In this document: positions 8,815-16,380 of the stretch, piece by piece
Position numbering within the stretch: position 1 is the stretch's first letter
How the letters are laid out: each line of letters opens with the position of its first letter
Assembly: GCA_023407175.1 (NCBI GenBank)
Contig: JAEYMU010000012.1
Coordinates: 310,001-374,000 of the forward strand
DNA: 64,000 bases
Origin: Bacillota bacterium
GTDB taxonomy: Bacteria; Bacillota_A; Clostridia; Lachnospirales; Lachnospiraceae
Direction: 5' to 3'
Notes under the pieces: generated by a model
The model's input: only the letters and a program-made list of their open reading frames with translations
Database searches by the model: none
What the model was told of the DNA's origin: nothing
Program-made: the position numbers and the translations under genes

Positions 8815-9795
8815 CTATCTTTCCTCCCGGAAATACGCTTCGCCCAGGCTTGCCGGGGGCTGGCTCTCCTGTTTGTTTCGCTTGCTGGAGATAATCAATA
8901 CGATGATGGTAACCACATAGGGCAGCATTTTGCACAGCTCCTGGGTAGCTCTTGTAAGCCCCGGCAGATAGATATACAGAATGTAAAGCCCGCCGAAGAG
9001 AAAGGACCCCCAGATGGCATTGACCGGCTTCCACAGGGCAAGGATAACCAGTGCAATAGCAAGCCAGCCGCGGTCCCCAAAGCCGTTATTATTCCAGGTT
9101 CCGCCCAGATATTCCATAACGAAATACAGACCGCCCATACCTGCAATGGCAGCTCCGGATATTGTAGCAGCATATTTGTAGCCGGATACGTTGATACCTG
9201 CCGCATCCGCAGTCGCAGGGCTTTCACCGACTGCACGAAGATTTAATCCCTTTCTGGTTCTTTTTAAGAACCAGGTAAGAGAAACTGCGATTACCACGGA
9301 TAAATAAGTCAAAAATCCATAGGAGAATAGCAATTCTCCGATTACGGGAATCTTTGATAAGCCCGGTATGGTTGCCCGGTAGGCCGAGGCAGTGGTGGCA
9401 ACGGAAATCTGTCCGACACCTCCTGCCAGCTTCGAGATGGAACCGCCAAAGAAATTACCAAAGCCCACACCAAAGGTAGTCAAAGAGAGGCCGACTACAT
9501 TCTGATTTGCACGCAGTGATATGGTCAGAAAGCTGTATATCAGTCCGCCGAGGGCAGATACCGCCAATGCTACCAGGAGTGAGATAAGAAAGCCAATTGC
9601 ACCGTTGGGGGTCTCTGTTGATTTCTCATAGAAAAAGGCACCCATCAACCCTGCAATTCCTCCCATGTACATAATACCGGGAATACCGAGATTTAGGTTA
9701 CCGGATTTCTCCGTAACAATTTCACCGGAGGCACCGAAAAGAATGGCAATACCCTGTCCAATCGCTTTCTGAATAAAGGTTAAGAACAATTCCAT
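8815..9795 (-). CDS. Nucleoside-type ABC importer permease 2 (NupQ/YufQ-like)
   Basis: 326 residues, about nine hydrophobic helices. It is typical of the shorter BPD_transp_2 permease: GEIVTEKSGNLNLGIPGIMYMGG near the start, the LRANQNVVGLSLTTFGVG segment, then TRKGLNLRAVGESPATADAAGI, the cytoplasmic loop that contacts the ATPase. It starts one base after the stop of the preceding permease, so the two are translationally linked. With the ATPase and the BMP lipoprotein upstream it forms one importer, most often for nucleosides in Firmicutes (Nup/Yuf) or for other purine-type ligands. The substrate is inferred from family only. Confidence 0.93.
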   Translation of the reverse strand: MELFLTFIQKAIGQGIAILFGASGEIVTEKSGNLNLGIPGIMYMGGIAGLMGAFFYEKSTETPNGAIGFLISLLVALAVSALGGLIYSFLTISLRANQNVVGLSLTTFGVGFGNFFGGSISKLAGGVGQISVATTASAYRATIPGLSKIPVIGELLFSYGFLTYLSVVIAVSLTWFLKRTRKGLNLRAVGESPATADAAGINVSGYKYAATISGAAIAGMGGLYFVMEYLGGTWNNNGFGDRGWLAIALVILALWKPVNAIWGSFLFGGLYILYIYLPGLTRATQELCKMLPYVVTIIVLIISSKRNKQESQPPASLGEAYFREER

Positions 9796-9796
9796 A

Positions 9797-10906
9797 CTAT
9801 GCTACCTCCTTTTTCTTCTTACGCAGCTCCGGTTTATAACTGATAAAGAATTCACAGCCGATCAGAAAGAACAGGACAATTCCTGTTATAATATCGGAGG
9901 CATTCTGATTTAAACCGAATTGTGTCGCTATCTGAATGGAGCCCTGCTGCATAAATACCAGAAAGGCCGATACTAAAATCATGGCAAAGGGATTGAATTT
10001 GGACATCCAGGCAACAATGATTGCCGTAAAGCCCCTTCCGTTTCCGATACTGGTAGAGATGGTATGGCTGGAACCGCTTACGATGATGGCGCCAGCCAGA
10101 CCGCAGATACCCCCGGAAAGCAGCATGGTACGGATAATGATCTTCTTTACGTTAATGCCCGCATATTTTGCGGTATTCTTGCTTTCACCGACCACTGCTA
10201 TCTCATAGCCGTGCTTGCTGTACTTCATATAAATATACATTCCAACCGTAATGGCAAGAACAATGATAATATTCAATCCAAAATTCATTCCAAAAAGCTT
10301 GGGAAACCAGCCCTGATTCGTATCTGAATTGATAATCCCCACCGAATTGGAGCCAGCGGGATTTTCCCAGAATACAATACAGAAGGTAATGATCTGCATG
10401 GCAACATAATTAAGCATCAGGGTAAACAGGGTCTCGTTCGTATTATAATAGGCCTTGAATACGGCCGGAAGCAGTCCCCACAGCATTCCCGCCGATGCAC
10501 TTACCACAAAGATTACCATCAACAGCAGCCAGTTGGGCATCACATCTCCAAAATAGATCATGACAGCCGCCGTTGCCGCTCCGCCCATCAGTACCTGACC
10601 TTCCGCACCTATATTCCAGAATTTCATCTTAAAGGCCGGCGTCAGTCCGATGGCTATAATTAAGAGTGTCAGAGTTTCACGAATCATGACCCAGATACGG
10701 CGGTTGCTTCCGAAGGCCCCGTCAATTAGCCCTAGGTATACATTAATCGGATTCTGATGTGTAGCCGGTATAATTAGCAGCGCACATACGATCAATGAAA
10801 GCACCACCGCTATCAGCCGTATTTCCCAGGCCTTCCATTTGGATATGGTATCCCGTTTTATAATGCGGATAAACAGGTCCTTATTTGCTGACGTTTCCTT
10901 ACTCAT
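9797..10906 (-). CDS. Nucleoside-type ABC importer permease 1 (NupP/YufP-like)
   Basis: 369 residues. A cytoplasmic N-terminus is followed by about nine to ten helices. The MKFWNIGAEGQVLMGGAA motif and the MKYSKHGYEIAVVGESKNTAKYAGI coupling loop mark the longer BPD_transp_2 permease of BMP-linked importers. The ATG lies inside the end of the ATPase gene (ATGAGTAA, 8 bases shared), the usual sign of coupled translation. It acts in the membrane as partner of the 326-residue permease. Confidence 0.93.
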   Translation of the reverse strand: MSKETSANKDLFIRIIKRDTISKWKAWEIRLIAVVLSLIVCALLIIPATHQNPINVYLGLIDGAFGSNRRIWVMIRETLTLLIIAIGLTPAFKMKFWNIGAEGQVLMGGAATAAVMIYFGDVMPNWLLLMVIFVVSASAGMLWGLLPAVFKAYYNTNETLFTLMLNYVAMQIITFCIVFWENPAGSNSVGIINSDTNQGWFPKLFGMNFGLNIIIVLAITVGMYIYMKYSKHGYEIAVVGESKNTAKYAGINVKKIIIRTMLLSGGICGLAGAIIVSGSSHTISTSIGNGRGFTAIIVAWMSKFNPFAMILVSAFLVFMQQGSIQIATQFGLNQNASDIITGIVLFFLIGCEFFISYKPELRKKKKEVA

Positions 10907-12437
10907 GTGAATGTTTCCCCTTTCCGGAGCCAGTCATCATAAGTCCCAGCTCCTCTTTCGTAGTTGTTCGGGCATCCACAATCCCGGCCACCTTACCGCC
11001 GCACAGGACAAGAATCCGGTCACAGAGCTCGATGAGCACATCCAAATCCTCACCCACGCAGATAACCGCAACACCCTTTTGCTTTTGCTCATTCAAAAGA
11101 TTATAAATTGTATAGGAAGAATTAATATCAAGTCCTCGCACCGGATAAGCAACCATCAATACATTCGGGTTGGAGGCGATTTCCCTTCCGACCAGAACCT
11201 TCTGAACATTGCCGCCCGATAGTCTTCGTACCGGAGTATCAACACTTGGTGTCGATACATCCAGCTTGTTGACAATTTCAATCGCAAGATCCTTGGGCTT
11301 TTTACGATCTGCAAAGAAATTATTTCCTTCGTTATAGCTTCGGATCATCATATTATCCGTAAGGTCCATGGCCCCAACCAGTCCCATTCCAAGCCTGTCC
11401 TCAGGGACAAAGGAAAGACTGATCTTAAGATTACGGATATCGGCCGCCTTCATCTCCGATATCTTCTCCACATTCCCCTCCGGGGCATAATAGAGAATTT
11501 CACCGCTTTCAATTGTCTGCAGCCCTGCGATGGATTCTAAAAGCTCCTTCTGTCCGCTTCCCGATATTCCGGCCACTCCAAGAATTTCACCGCTGTAGGC
11601 GATAAAGGAGGCCTCCTTCAATACCGTCAGACCCTCCTTATTCTTGCAGGTAATTCCCCTCATATCAATACGCTTCTGGGGCTTCACCGGCTCTGTACGG
11701 TCAATATCCAGGCTGATTTTCTCACCAACCATCATTTCCGTTAAGGAGGATACACTCGCTTCTGACGTATTAACCGTACCGATATATTTGCCCTTGCGAA
11801 GAACAGCAACACGGTCGGAAAGCTCAAGCACTTCATTTAATTTATGAGTAATGATTATAATGGATTTCCCGGACTTCTTCATATTGCGAAGCACATCGAA
11901 GAGTTTTTGTGTCTCCTGCGGTGTCAGCACTGCTGTCGGTTCGTCCAAAATCAGAATATCCGCACCACGATATAATACCTTAATAATTTCGACTGTCTGC
12001 TTTTGTGATACAGACATCGCATAAATCTTTTGCGTCGGAGTTAAGTCAAAGCCATACTGCTTTGCCAGTTTATCTATTTCTTCATTTACCTGGTTCATCT
12101 TCAGACGCTCCTCGCCGGGAAGACCAAGTATAATATTTTCTGCCGCTGTTAATATATTAATCAGCTTAAAGTGCTGATGTATCATTCCAATTCCAAGTGC
12201 AAAGGAATCTTTGGGGGAACGGATGGTAACTTCCTTACCATCCACATAAATCTGACCTTCATCCGGAAAATATATCCCGGAAAGCATATTCATTAATGTA
12301 GTTTTTCCACTGCCGTTTTCTCCCAGTATGGACAAGATTTCGCCCTTTCTGACAGCCAGACTGACATTATCATTTGCAACAACCTCACCAAAACGCTTGG
12401 TAACATTTCTTAATTCAATTGCGTTTTCCTGTTCCAC
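10899..12437 (-). CDS. Nucleoside-type ABC importer ATPase with two ABC domains (NupO/YufO-like)
   Basis: The preferred start is GTG at 12437, seven bases after GGGAGG. An ATG at 12452 lies on that ribosome binding site and would add five residues. About 512 residues with two ABC domains in tandem. The first has Walker A GENGSGKTT, Walker B ILILDEPTAVLT and an altered signature (AMSVSQKQ). The second has a degenerate Walker A (GISGSGQKE), the signature LSGGNVQKV and VAYPVRGLD instead of the usual (A/Q)PTRGLD. One competent and one degenerate site is normal for sugar/nucleoside importers of this class. It powers the two permeases that follow. Confidence 0.94.
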   Translation of the reverse strand: MEQENAIELRNVTKRFGEVVANDNVSLAVRKGEILSILGENGSGKTTLMNMLSGIYFPDEGQIYVDGKEVTIRSPKDSFALGIGMIHQHFKLINILTAAENIILGLPGEERLKMNQVNEEIDKLAKQYGFDLTPTQKIYAMSVSQKQTVEIIKVLYRGADILILDEPTAVLTPQETQKLFDVLRNMKKSGKSIIIITHKLNEVLELSDRVAVLRKGKYIGTVNTSEASVSSLTEMMVGEKISLDIDRTEPVKPQKRIDMRGITCKNKEGLTVLKEASFIAYSGEILGVAGISGSGQKELLESIAGLQTIESGEILYYAPEGNVEKISEMKAADIRNLKISLSFVPEDRLGMGLVGAMDLTDNMMIRSYNEGNNFFADRKKPKDLAIEIVNKLDVSTPSVDTPVRRLSGGNVQKVLVGREIASNPNVLMVAYPVRGLDINSSYTIYNLLNEQKQKGVAVICVGEDLDVLIELCDRILVLCGGKVAGIVDARTTTKEELGLMMTGSGKGKHSHE

Positions 12438-12620
12438 AAAAGTTCCTCCCATATAGTGAATAAAAAATCCTGTGTATACAAAACGGCAAAATGTGCAATA
12501 TGGTTACCGGCCATATTGCACATCGCGAACATCAGATATACCGCTTCGTACTCTGCTTCGCATTTGCTGTTTTGCTTCTATTATAATATATCTTTCATTT
12601 TTGTACGGTTTTTATCCACA

Positions 12621-12682
12621 GATTATTCATTTTTTCCGCGGATTATTCGGTTTTTTCCACGGATTATTCGGTTTTTTCCGTG
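12621..12682. repeat. Three 20-21 bp tandem repeats across the stop codon of the BMP gene
   Basis: Copies at 12662-12682, 12641-12661 and 12621-12640 share the core GAATAATC plus a purine run (on the minus strand each reads GGAAAAAA then CCGAATAATC or a close variant). The first copy contains the last codons and the TAA stop of the BMP gene. The others repeat that end in the non-coding gap before the ATPase gene. The third copy is one base shorter. It looks like slippage or duplication of the gene end. Confidence 0.7.
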
Positions 12683-13845
12683 ATACCGTCAATTCTCAAA
12701 TCAAAGGCAGGTGCGGAAATCACCTCGGACTCATGGAAATATCCGTCTGACACATATTTGGAGTAATCTGCATAGTCTCCGCCCTCAGCAATCAAATCCT
12801 CGATGGATTTTCCGCCGATTGTAAAGGTGGAGGTATCAAATACATGGAACGTGCCATCCTTCAATGACTTTTCTACCTCTGCAACCTTATCTGCAGTTCC
12901 TGCAGCAACTACGGCATCATTTAAAGCAGAGATACCAACAGCTCCATCTGCATAGCCCTGGCACCAGTCAGTATCAATATCCTTTCCATCTATTACACAC
13001 TGAACTGCATATGTATAGTAAGGACCCCAGTTGATGGTTGCCGAGGTTAATGCTGCATTAGGTGCTACAGAAATCATATCTACATTATAGCCCACACAGG
13101 GAACCTTAGCTTCCTCACATGCGGAAGGAGCACCTGTTGTATCGGCATGCTGGCTGATTAACACACAGCCATCAGAGATTAAGGAGGTAGCAACTTCCTT
13201 TTCTCCTGACATATCAGCCCAGCTGTTGGTATATTGAACCTCCATAGTTACGGAAGGGCATATACTCTTTGCACCCAGATAGAACGAAGTATAACCGGAT
13301 ACAACCTCTGCATAAGGATATGCTCCAACATAGCCCACCTTAGCTTCCTCTGCGGTAATGGTGCCATTATCGATCATTTCCTTTAGCTTAAGGCCGGCAA
13401 CCACACCGGATACATAGCGGGACTCATATACTGCGGTAAAGTAATTATGCATATTCTCTAAGCCTGAAGAAGCAGCCTTAAAGCCTGTTGCATGACAGAA
13501 CTGTACATCGGGATAATCCTCCGCTGCCTTAATAATGTAATCCTCATGTCCGAAGCTGTTTGCAAAAATGATATCACAGCCCTGATCTGCTAAATCTGCT
13601 GCTGCATCATAACAGGATTCATCCTCTTTAATACCTGTCTTCTCAATTATCTGGTCATCCTTTAGGCCAAGTGCCTTTGCCATCTCGTCAATACCTGCCA
13701 TATGAGCGGCGGTATAGCCCTCATTCTCATCACCGATATAGATTACACCAACCTTGATCTCATCGTCGCCCTTTTTTGCGGAGCAACCGGCTGCCAGTCC
13801 AAGCACCAATACCAGAACCAGCATTAAGCTTAACGCTTTTTTCAT
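12664..13845 (-). CDS. BMP-family substrate-binding lipoprotein (nucleoside-type)
   Basis: 393 residues with a lipoprotein signal (MKKALSLMLVLVLVLGLAAGC, lipid on Cys21). The mature part is a periplasmic-binding-protein fold of the Bmp/PnrA group: KVGVIYIGDENEGYTAAHMAGID, the FANSFGHEDYIIKAAEDYPDVQFCHATG motif and VGYVGAYPYAEVVSGYTSFYLGA are characteristic. It sits on the outer face of the membrane and delivers ligand, probably purine nucleosides, to the permease pair downstream. AAGGAGGATT precedes the ATG. It is the first gene of a four-gene operon. The gap of about 220 bases before the ATPase gene holds tandem repeats that begin inside this gene's end. An uncleaved mRNA with more binding protein than transporter would be expected. 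Confidence 0.94.
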   Translation of the reverse strand: MKKALSLMLVLVLVLGLAAGCSAKKGDDEIKVGVIYIGDENEGYTAAHMAGIDEMAKALGLKDDQIIEKTGIKEDESCYDAAADLADQGCDIIFANSFGHEDYIIKAAEDYPDVQFCHATGFKAASSGLENMHNYFTAVYESRYVSGVVAGLKLKEMIDNGTITAEEAKVGYVGAYPYAEVVSGYTSFYLGAKSICPSVTMEVQYTNSWADMSGEKEVATSLISDGCVLISQHADTTGAPSACEEAKVPCVGYNVDMISVAPNAALTSATINWGPYYTYAVQCVIDGKDIDTDWCQGYADGAVGISALNDAVVAAGTADKVAEVEKSLKDGTFHVFDTSTFTIGGKSIEDLIAEGGDYADYSKYVSDGYFHESEVISAPAFDLRIDGITEKTE

Positions 13846-14024
13846 AAATAAATCCTCCTTAGATTTGTAGAATTACTTCATATAACATAATGCCTTTTGG
13901 CTTACGTCCTGCATAATATATCAGTTTTCATAAAGCATATTTAGAAAAGAGCTGCATGTATAGCAAATACACACACCCCTCTTTGGGCTTGTCCATATAC
14001 CTTTGACATCGGATAAAATCGATG
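13846..14024 (-). promoter_or_regulatory. Long structured 5' leader of the BMP/ABC operon
   Basis: About 178 bases separate the predicted transcript start from the BMP ATG. On the minus strand the leader can form a first hairpin (ACATCG with CGATGT, about 14007-14024) and a second one (ACGTAAGCC with GGCATTATGT, near 13890-13912), with unpaired conserved-looking stretches between. I searched by eye for purine, preQ1, c-di-GMP, ZTP and guanidine riboswitch cores and found no convincing match. It may be a regulatory leader of unknown class or just an untranslated region. Confidence 0.35.
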
Positions 14025-14029
14025 TTCAG

Positions 14030-14058
14030 ATTATATCATTATTTTCCGAGATTAACAA
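14030..14058 (-). promoter_or_regulatory. Sigma-A promoter of the BMP/ABC operon
   Basis: On the minus strand TTGTTA (14053-14058), a 17-base spacer and a perfect TATAAT (14030-14035). Transcription should start near 14023, giving a leader of about 178 bases. Confidence 0.7.
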
Positions 14059-14158
14059 CTACTGTTTCGCGAATTCAGTATTTAAATTCAAGCACGGGTA
14101 ACAGTTTAGCCTTGCCGGAAGCTGCGCGGGTATGCGGGGCAGAAAGGAAACAGAAACA
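14059..14158. other. Intergenic region, nothing identified
   Basis: About 100 bases between the BMP promoter and the hairpin that follows the wall-anchored protein gene. No frame, repeat or promoter was seen. Confidence 0.4.
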
Positions 14159-14193
14159 GCCTCATTATATCCGTTTCCGTCTATAATGAGGCT
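14159..14193 (-). terminator. Hairpin terminator after the wall-anchored protein gene
   Basis: GCCTCATTATA and TATAATGAGGC pair perfectly over 11 bases with a 13-base loop. On the minus strand the sequence after it is T-rich (GTTTCTGTTTCC) but not a pure T-run. It lies about 85 bases past the stop of the gene at 14277-14972. Confidence 0.6.
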
Positions 14194-14276
14194 AACTCTG
14201 CAAATTATTAGAGAAATAAACAATGTAAGAAAAACGCACTATGAGGGAGCAAATTAAATGCCCTTAAGTCTTCCGC

Positions 14277-14972
14277 TTATCTCGTCTCTCTTTTTCTGAA
14301 AGCTACGAAGCCTGCTCCGCAAGCAAATGCAGCGATACCGAATGCTAATGCCATGGAAGTTGTACCTGTCTTAGGAGCGGAAGCGGAATCTGTATCCGTA
14401 GCAGCGGTTGTTGTAGCTTCTGTATCTGTTGCGGCAGCCTCTGCCACGGAGCCTTTTACTGTTAAGGTTCCCACCTGACCCATAACATAAACAGTTGTGT
14501 CAGCAAAGTCTACAGAACCTGTAAACATCAAGGTGCCGAACATAGTCTCGCCGGTAGCTTGATCATAATACGTTGCGGTAAAATTATTGCCGTCGCGTGT
14601 CATAACAACATGATAGGATCCGCCTTGTACCGCATCTGCTTTTCCTGTATCCTTAATTACCTTGCCGATGCCATCAGGAGCGCCCCAGCAATCTCCGGCT
14701 GAAGTCGTAGTGAAGTAATTTGTTCCGTCTGATGCCTCGACACAGAACGCACCGTATGTATCATCTGTAGCTGAAGGATCTACATCAATATAAAAATCAA
14801 CCGTGGCGCCATCTTCAAAAGCTATCGGTGTTGATTTTGTATTATTTGCATCCCACCAGCCGACACCCTTAATACCGCTATCGGTTACCGGCTCAGCTGC
14901 GTATGCAGCTACACTTGATGATACTACCAAACCTACCGCTAACAATAATCCCATAAAACCTTTCTTTTTCAT
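14277..14972 (-). CDS. Small secreted, cell-wall-anchored protein of unknown function
   Basis: 231 residues. A signal peptide (1-26, ending AAYAA) is followed by a beta-rich, aromatic domain (about 30-170: GVGWWDANNTKSTPIAFEDG, then FYIDVDP, CVEASDGTNYF and GDCWGAPDG) that looks like a small jelly-roll or carbohydrate-binding fold. After a Thr/Ala-rich linker (175-195) comes a sorting-signal-like end: APKTG, a hydrophobic helix and a basic tail (FRKRETR). APKTG is a variant of LPXTG, so sortase anchoring is likely. The gene is alone, with its own promoter and direct repeats, next to the arabinan operon. I do not recognise the central domain, and sugar binding is a guess from its aromatic content and location. 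Confidence 0.8.
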   Translation of the reverse strand: MKKKGFMGLLLAVGLVVSSSVAAYAAEPVTDSGIKGVGWWDANNTKSTPIAFEDGATVDFYIDVDPSATDDTYGAFCVEASDGTNYFTTTSAGDCWGAPDGIGKVIKDTGKADAVQGGSYHVVMTRDGNNFTATYYDQATGETMFGTLMFTGSVDFADTTVYVMGQVGTLTVKGSVAEAAATDTEATTTAATDTDSASAPKTGTTSMALAFGIAAFACGAGFVAFRKRETR

Positions 14973-14999
14973 TGTAAATCTCCTCCTTATAATATTTTA

Positions 15000-15035
15000 T
15001 AAACTATTTACTTAACTATTAAACTATTTATTTAA
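15000..15035. repeat. 16-bp direct repeat pair over the transcript start (putative operator)
   Basis: TAAACTATTTACTTAA (15000-15015) and TAAACTATTTATTTAA (15020-15035) differ at one base and are 20 bases apart, about two helical turns. They lie immediately downstream of the -10 box of the wall-anchored protein gene, a typical place for a repressor to bind. The binding protein is unknown. Confidence 0.5.
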
Positions 15036-15042
15036 TAATTAA

Positions 15043-15071
15043 AAGATATCACATTTTGAACAAAACGTCAA
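15043..15071 (-). promoter_or_regulatory. Sigma-A promoter of the wall-anchored protein gene
   Basis: TTGACG (15066-15071), 17-base spacer, TATCTT (15043-15048) on the minus strand. Transcription should start near 15036, at the edge of the direct repeats. Confidence 0.65.
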
Positions 15072-15273
15072 GTAATTTAATTGGATTTTTGTAAAATATA
15101 TTTAAAACATCTTTGATATCAAGCATTTTTTGTTAAATTCCGCCTATATAAAACACACATTGACTAAATATACAACCTTATATATAAAGTTATACATTTG
15201 TTTCATTAATACACTTAAGACTTAACAAAACAAGATTGCCAAAAAATACACTGTACAAATTCCATTATTTATA
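15072..15273. other. A/T-rich intergenic region, no gene seen
   Basis: The rest of the gap between GH43 and the wall-anchored protein. It is very A/T-rich and has no frame with a ribosome binding site and no convincing terminator for the GH43 gene. Confidence 0.4.
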
Positions 15274-16224
15274 TCAGAATTCAAATCTTGGATTTTGATT
15301 ATTATCCCAACGTACTTCAAGGATGTGCGCATGCCGGTTCGGGTCATATAATGGGTTCCCAACTATTTTCTCATATGGTCTTGCATGGTAAATCATAATA
15401 TCCTTACCATCTTCCGTTGTCGTGAAGCAATTATGTCCCGGACCGTAGACAGCCTGATCTATATCCGTACTCAGTACCGGGTTGCGCTCTTTTACCCAGG
15501 ATAGCGGATCCAGAAGATCTGAATTTTCATCTGCAGTAAGCATACCGACACAGTAACAGGAGCCGGTTCCGCTTGCCGAATAGGTAAGGTAAACCTTTCC
15601 GTGCTTTTTGAGTACCGCCGGGCCTTCATTCACCCAAAAGTCAACTCTTTCCCAATCATAATCAGGTGTGGATAAAAGTACCTGCGAGGTCTTTAGCTTA
15701 ATCGGTGATTCCATCTCGGCAATATAAAGATTCGATATCATCTTTCCTACGCCGACCTTTTCAGCCCAGATGTAATAATATTTACCCTGATTCTCCAGGA
15801 TGGTAGCATCCAGGGAAAAGGCCTCAAAGGAAAATTCATCATCATCCGCACGTCTCATTTTACCTATTTCAGTCCATTTTCCGTTTAGCGGATCCTCGTC
15901 CTCACATTGTAATACATATGGTCTGATCGCCCAGATATCATCCACATCCCCTGCCGCAAAATAGATATACCACTTTCCCATAATATAATGCAGCTCCGGA
16001 GCCCAGATATGACAGCTCATGGCTCCCTTTTCATGCTTTGTCCAAACAGTTTTCTCTTCCGCTGTAACTAAGCCGCCAATTGTATCTGCTTTTCTCAGTA
16101 TTATTCTGTCATAGGAGGGCACAGATGCCGTGAAATAGTATGACCCGTCAATATGCCTGTAAACATATGGATCTGCTCTTTGCATAATCCAAATGTTTTC
16201 TGTTGAATTTCTTTTTTCTCCCAT
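15274..16224 (-). CDS. GH43 glycoside hydrolase (alpha-L-arabinofuranosidase-like, cytoplasmic)
   Basis: 316 residues from the ATG at 16224, 9 bases after GGAG. A TTG five codons earlier is possible but overlaps that site. No signal peptide, so it probably acts in the cytoplasm on imported oligosaccharides. The five-bladed propeller signatures are present: RADPYVYRHIDGSYYF (base aspartate), FEAFSLDATILENQGKYYYIW (pKa-modulating aspartate), WVNEGPAVLKKHGKVYLTYS (acid glutamate in NEGP) and GPGHNCF (metal-site histidine). These features fit the GH43 group containing exo-acting arabinofuranosidases. The exact linkage cannot be read. It is the last gene of the leftward ten-gene arabinan operon. 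Confidence 0.92.
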   Translation of the reverse strand: MGEKRNSTENIWIMQRADPYVYRHIDGSYYFTASVPSYDRIILRKADTIGGLVTAEEKTVWTKHEKGAMSCHIWAPELHYIMGKWYIYFAAGDVDDIWAIRPYVLQCEDEDPLNGKWTEIGKMRRADDDEFSFEAFSLDATILENQGKYYYIWAEKVGVGKMISNLYIAEMESPIKLKTSQVLLSTPDYDWERVDFWVNEGPAVLKKHGKVYLTYSASGTGSCYCVGMLTADENSDLLDPLSWVKERNPVLSTDIDQAVYGPGHNCFTTTEDGKDIMIYHARPYEKIVGNPLYDPNRHAHILEVRWDNNQNPRFEF

Positions 16225-16291
16225 GATAGGGTTCTCCAATCCATGATATTTCCTAATTAAATATTAAGATGTTACATTTTTATATAAGAAT

Positions 16292-16344
16292 GCCCGATAA
16301 CCTGCAAATAATGGATGATAACACTATTAAATAAATTATCGGGC
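16292..16344 (-). terminator. Hairpin behind the substrate-binding protein gene
   Basis: GCCCGATAA (16292-16300) and TTATCGGGC (16336-16344) pair perfectly over nine bases with a 35-base loop. No T-run follows on the minus strand. It could be a 3'-stabilising or processing hairpin between the binding-protein and GH43 messages rather than a full terminator. Confidence 0.4.
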
Positions 16345-16380
16345 ACCTTAATTTTTATATCTGGTCAGCTGCGATGCTGC

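Noticed and set aside
13846..14024. Purine or c-di-GMP riboswitch in the BMP leader
   Set aside because: A GACGTAAGCC stretch recalls the c-di-GMP-I core, but the partner segments are missing. Purine-switch loops are also absent. Kept only as an unassigned leader.
16292..16344. Operon end between the lipoprotein binding protein and GH43
   Set aside because: The hairpin lacks a T-run and no promoter was found for GH43, so a stabilising hairpin within the operon is more likely than a stop.
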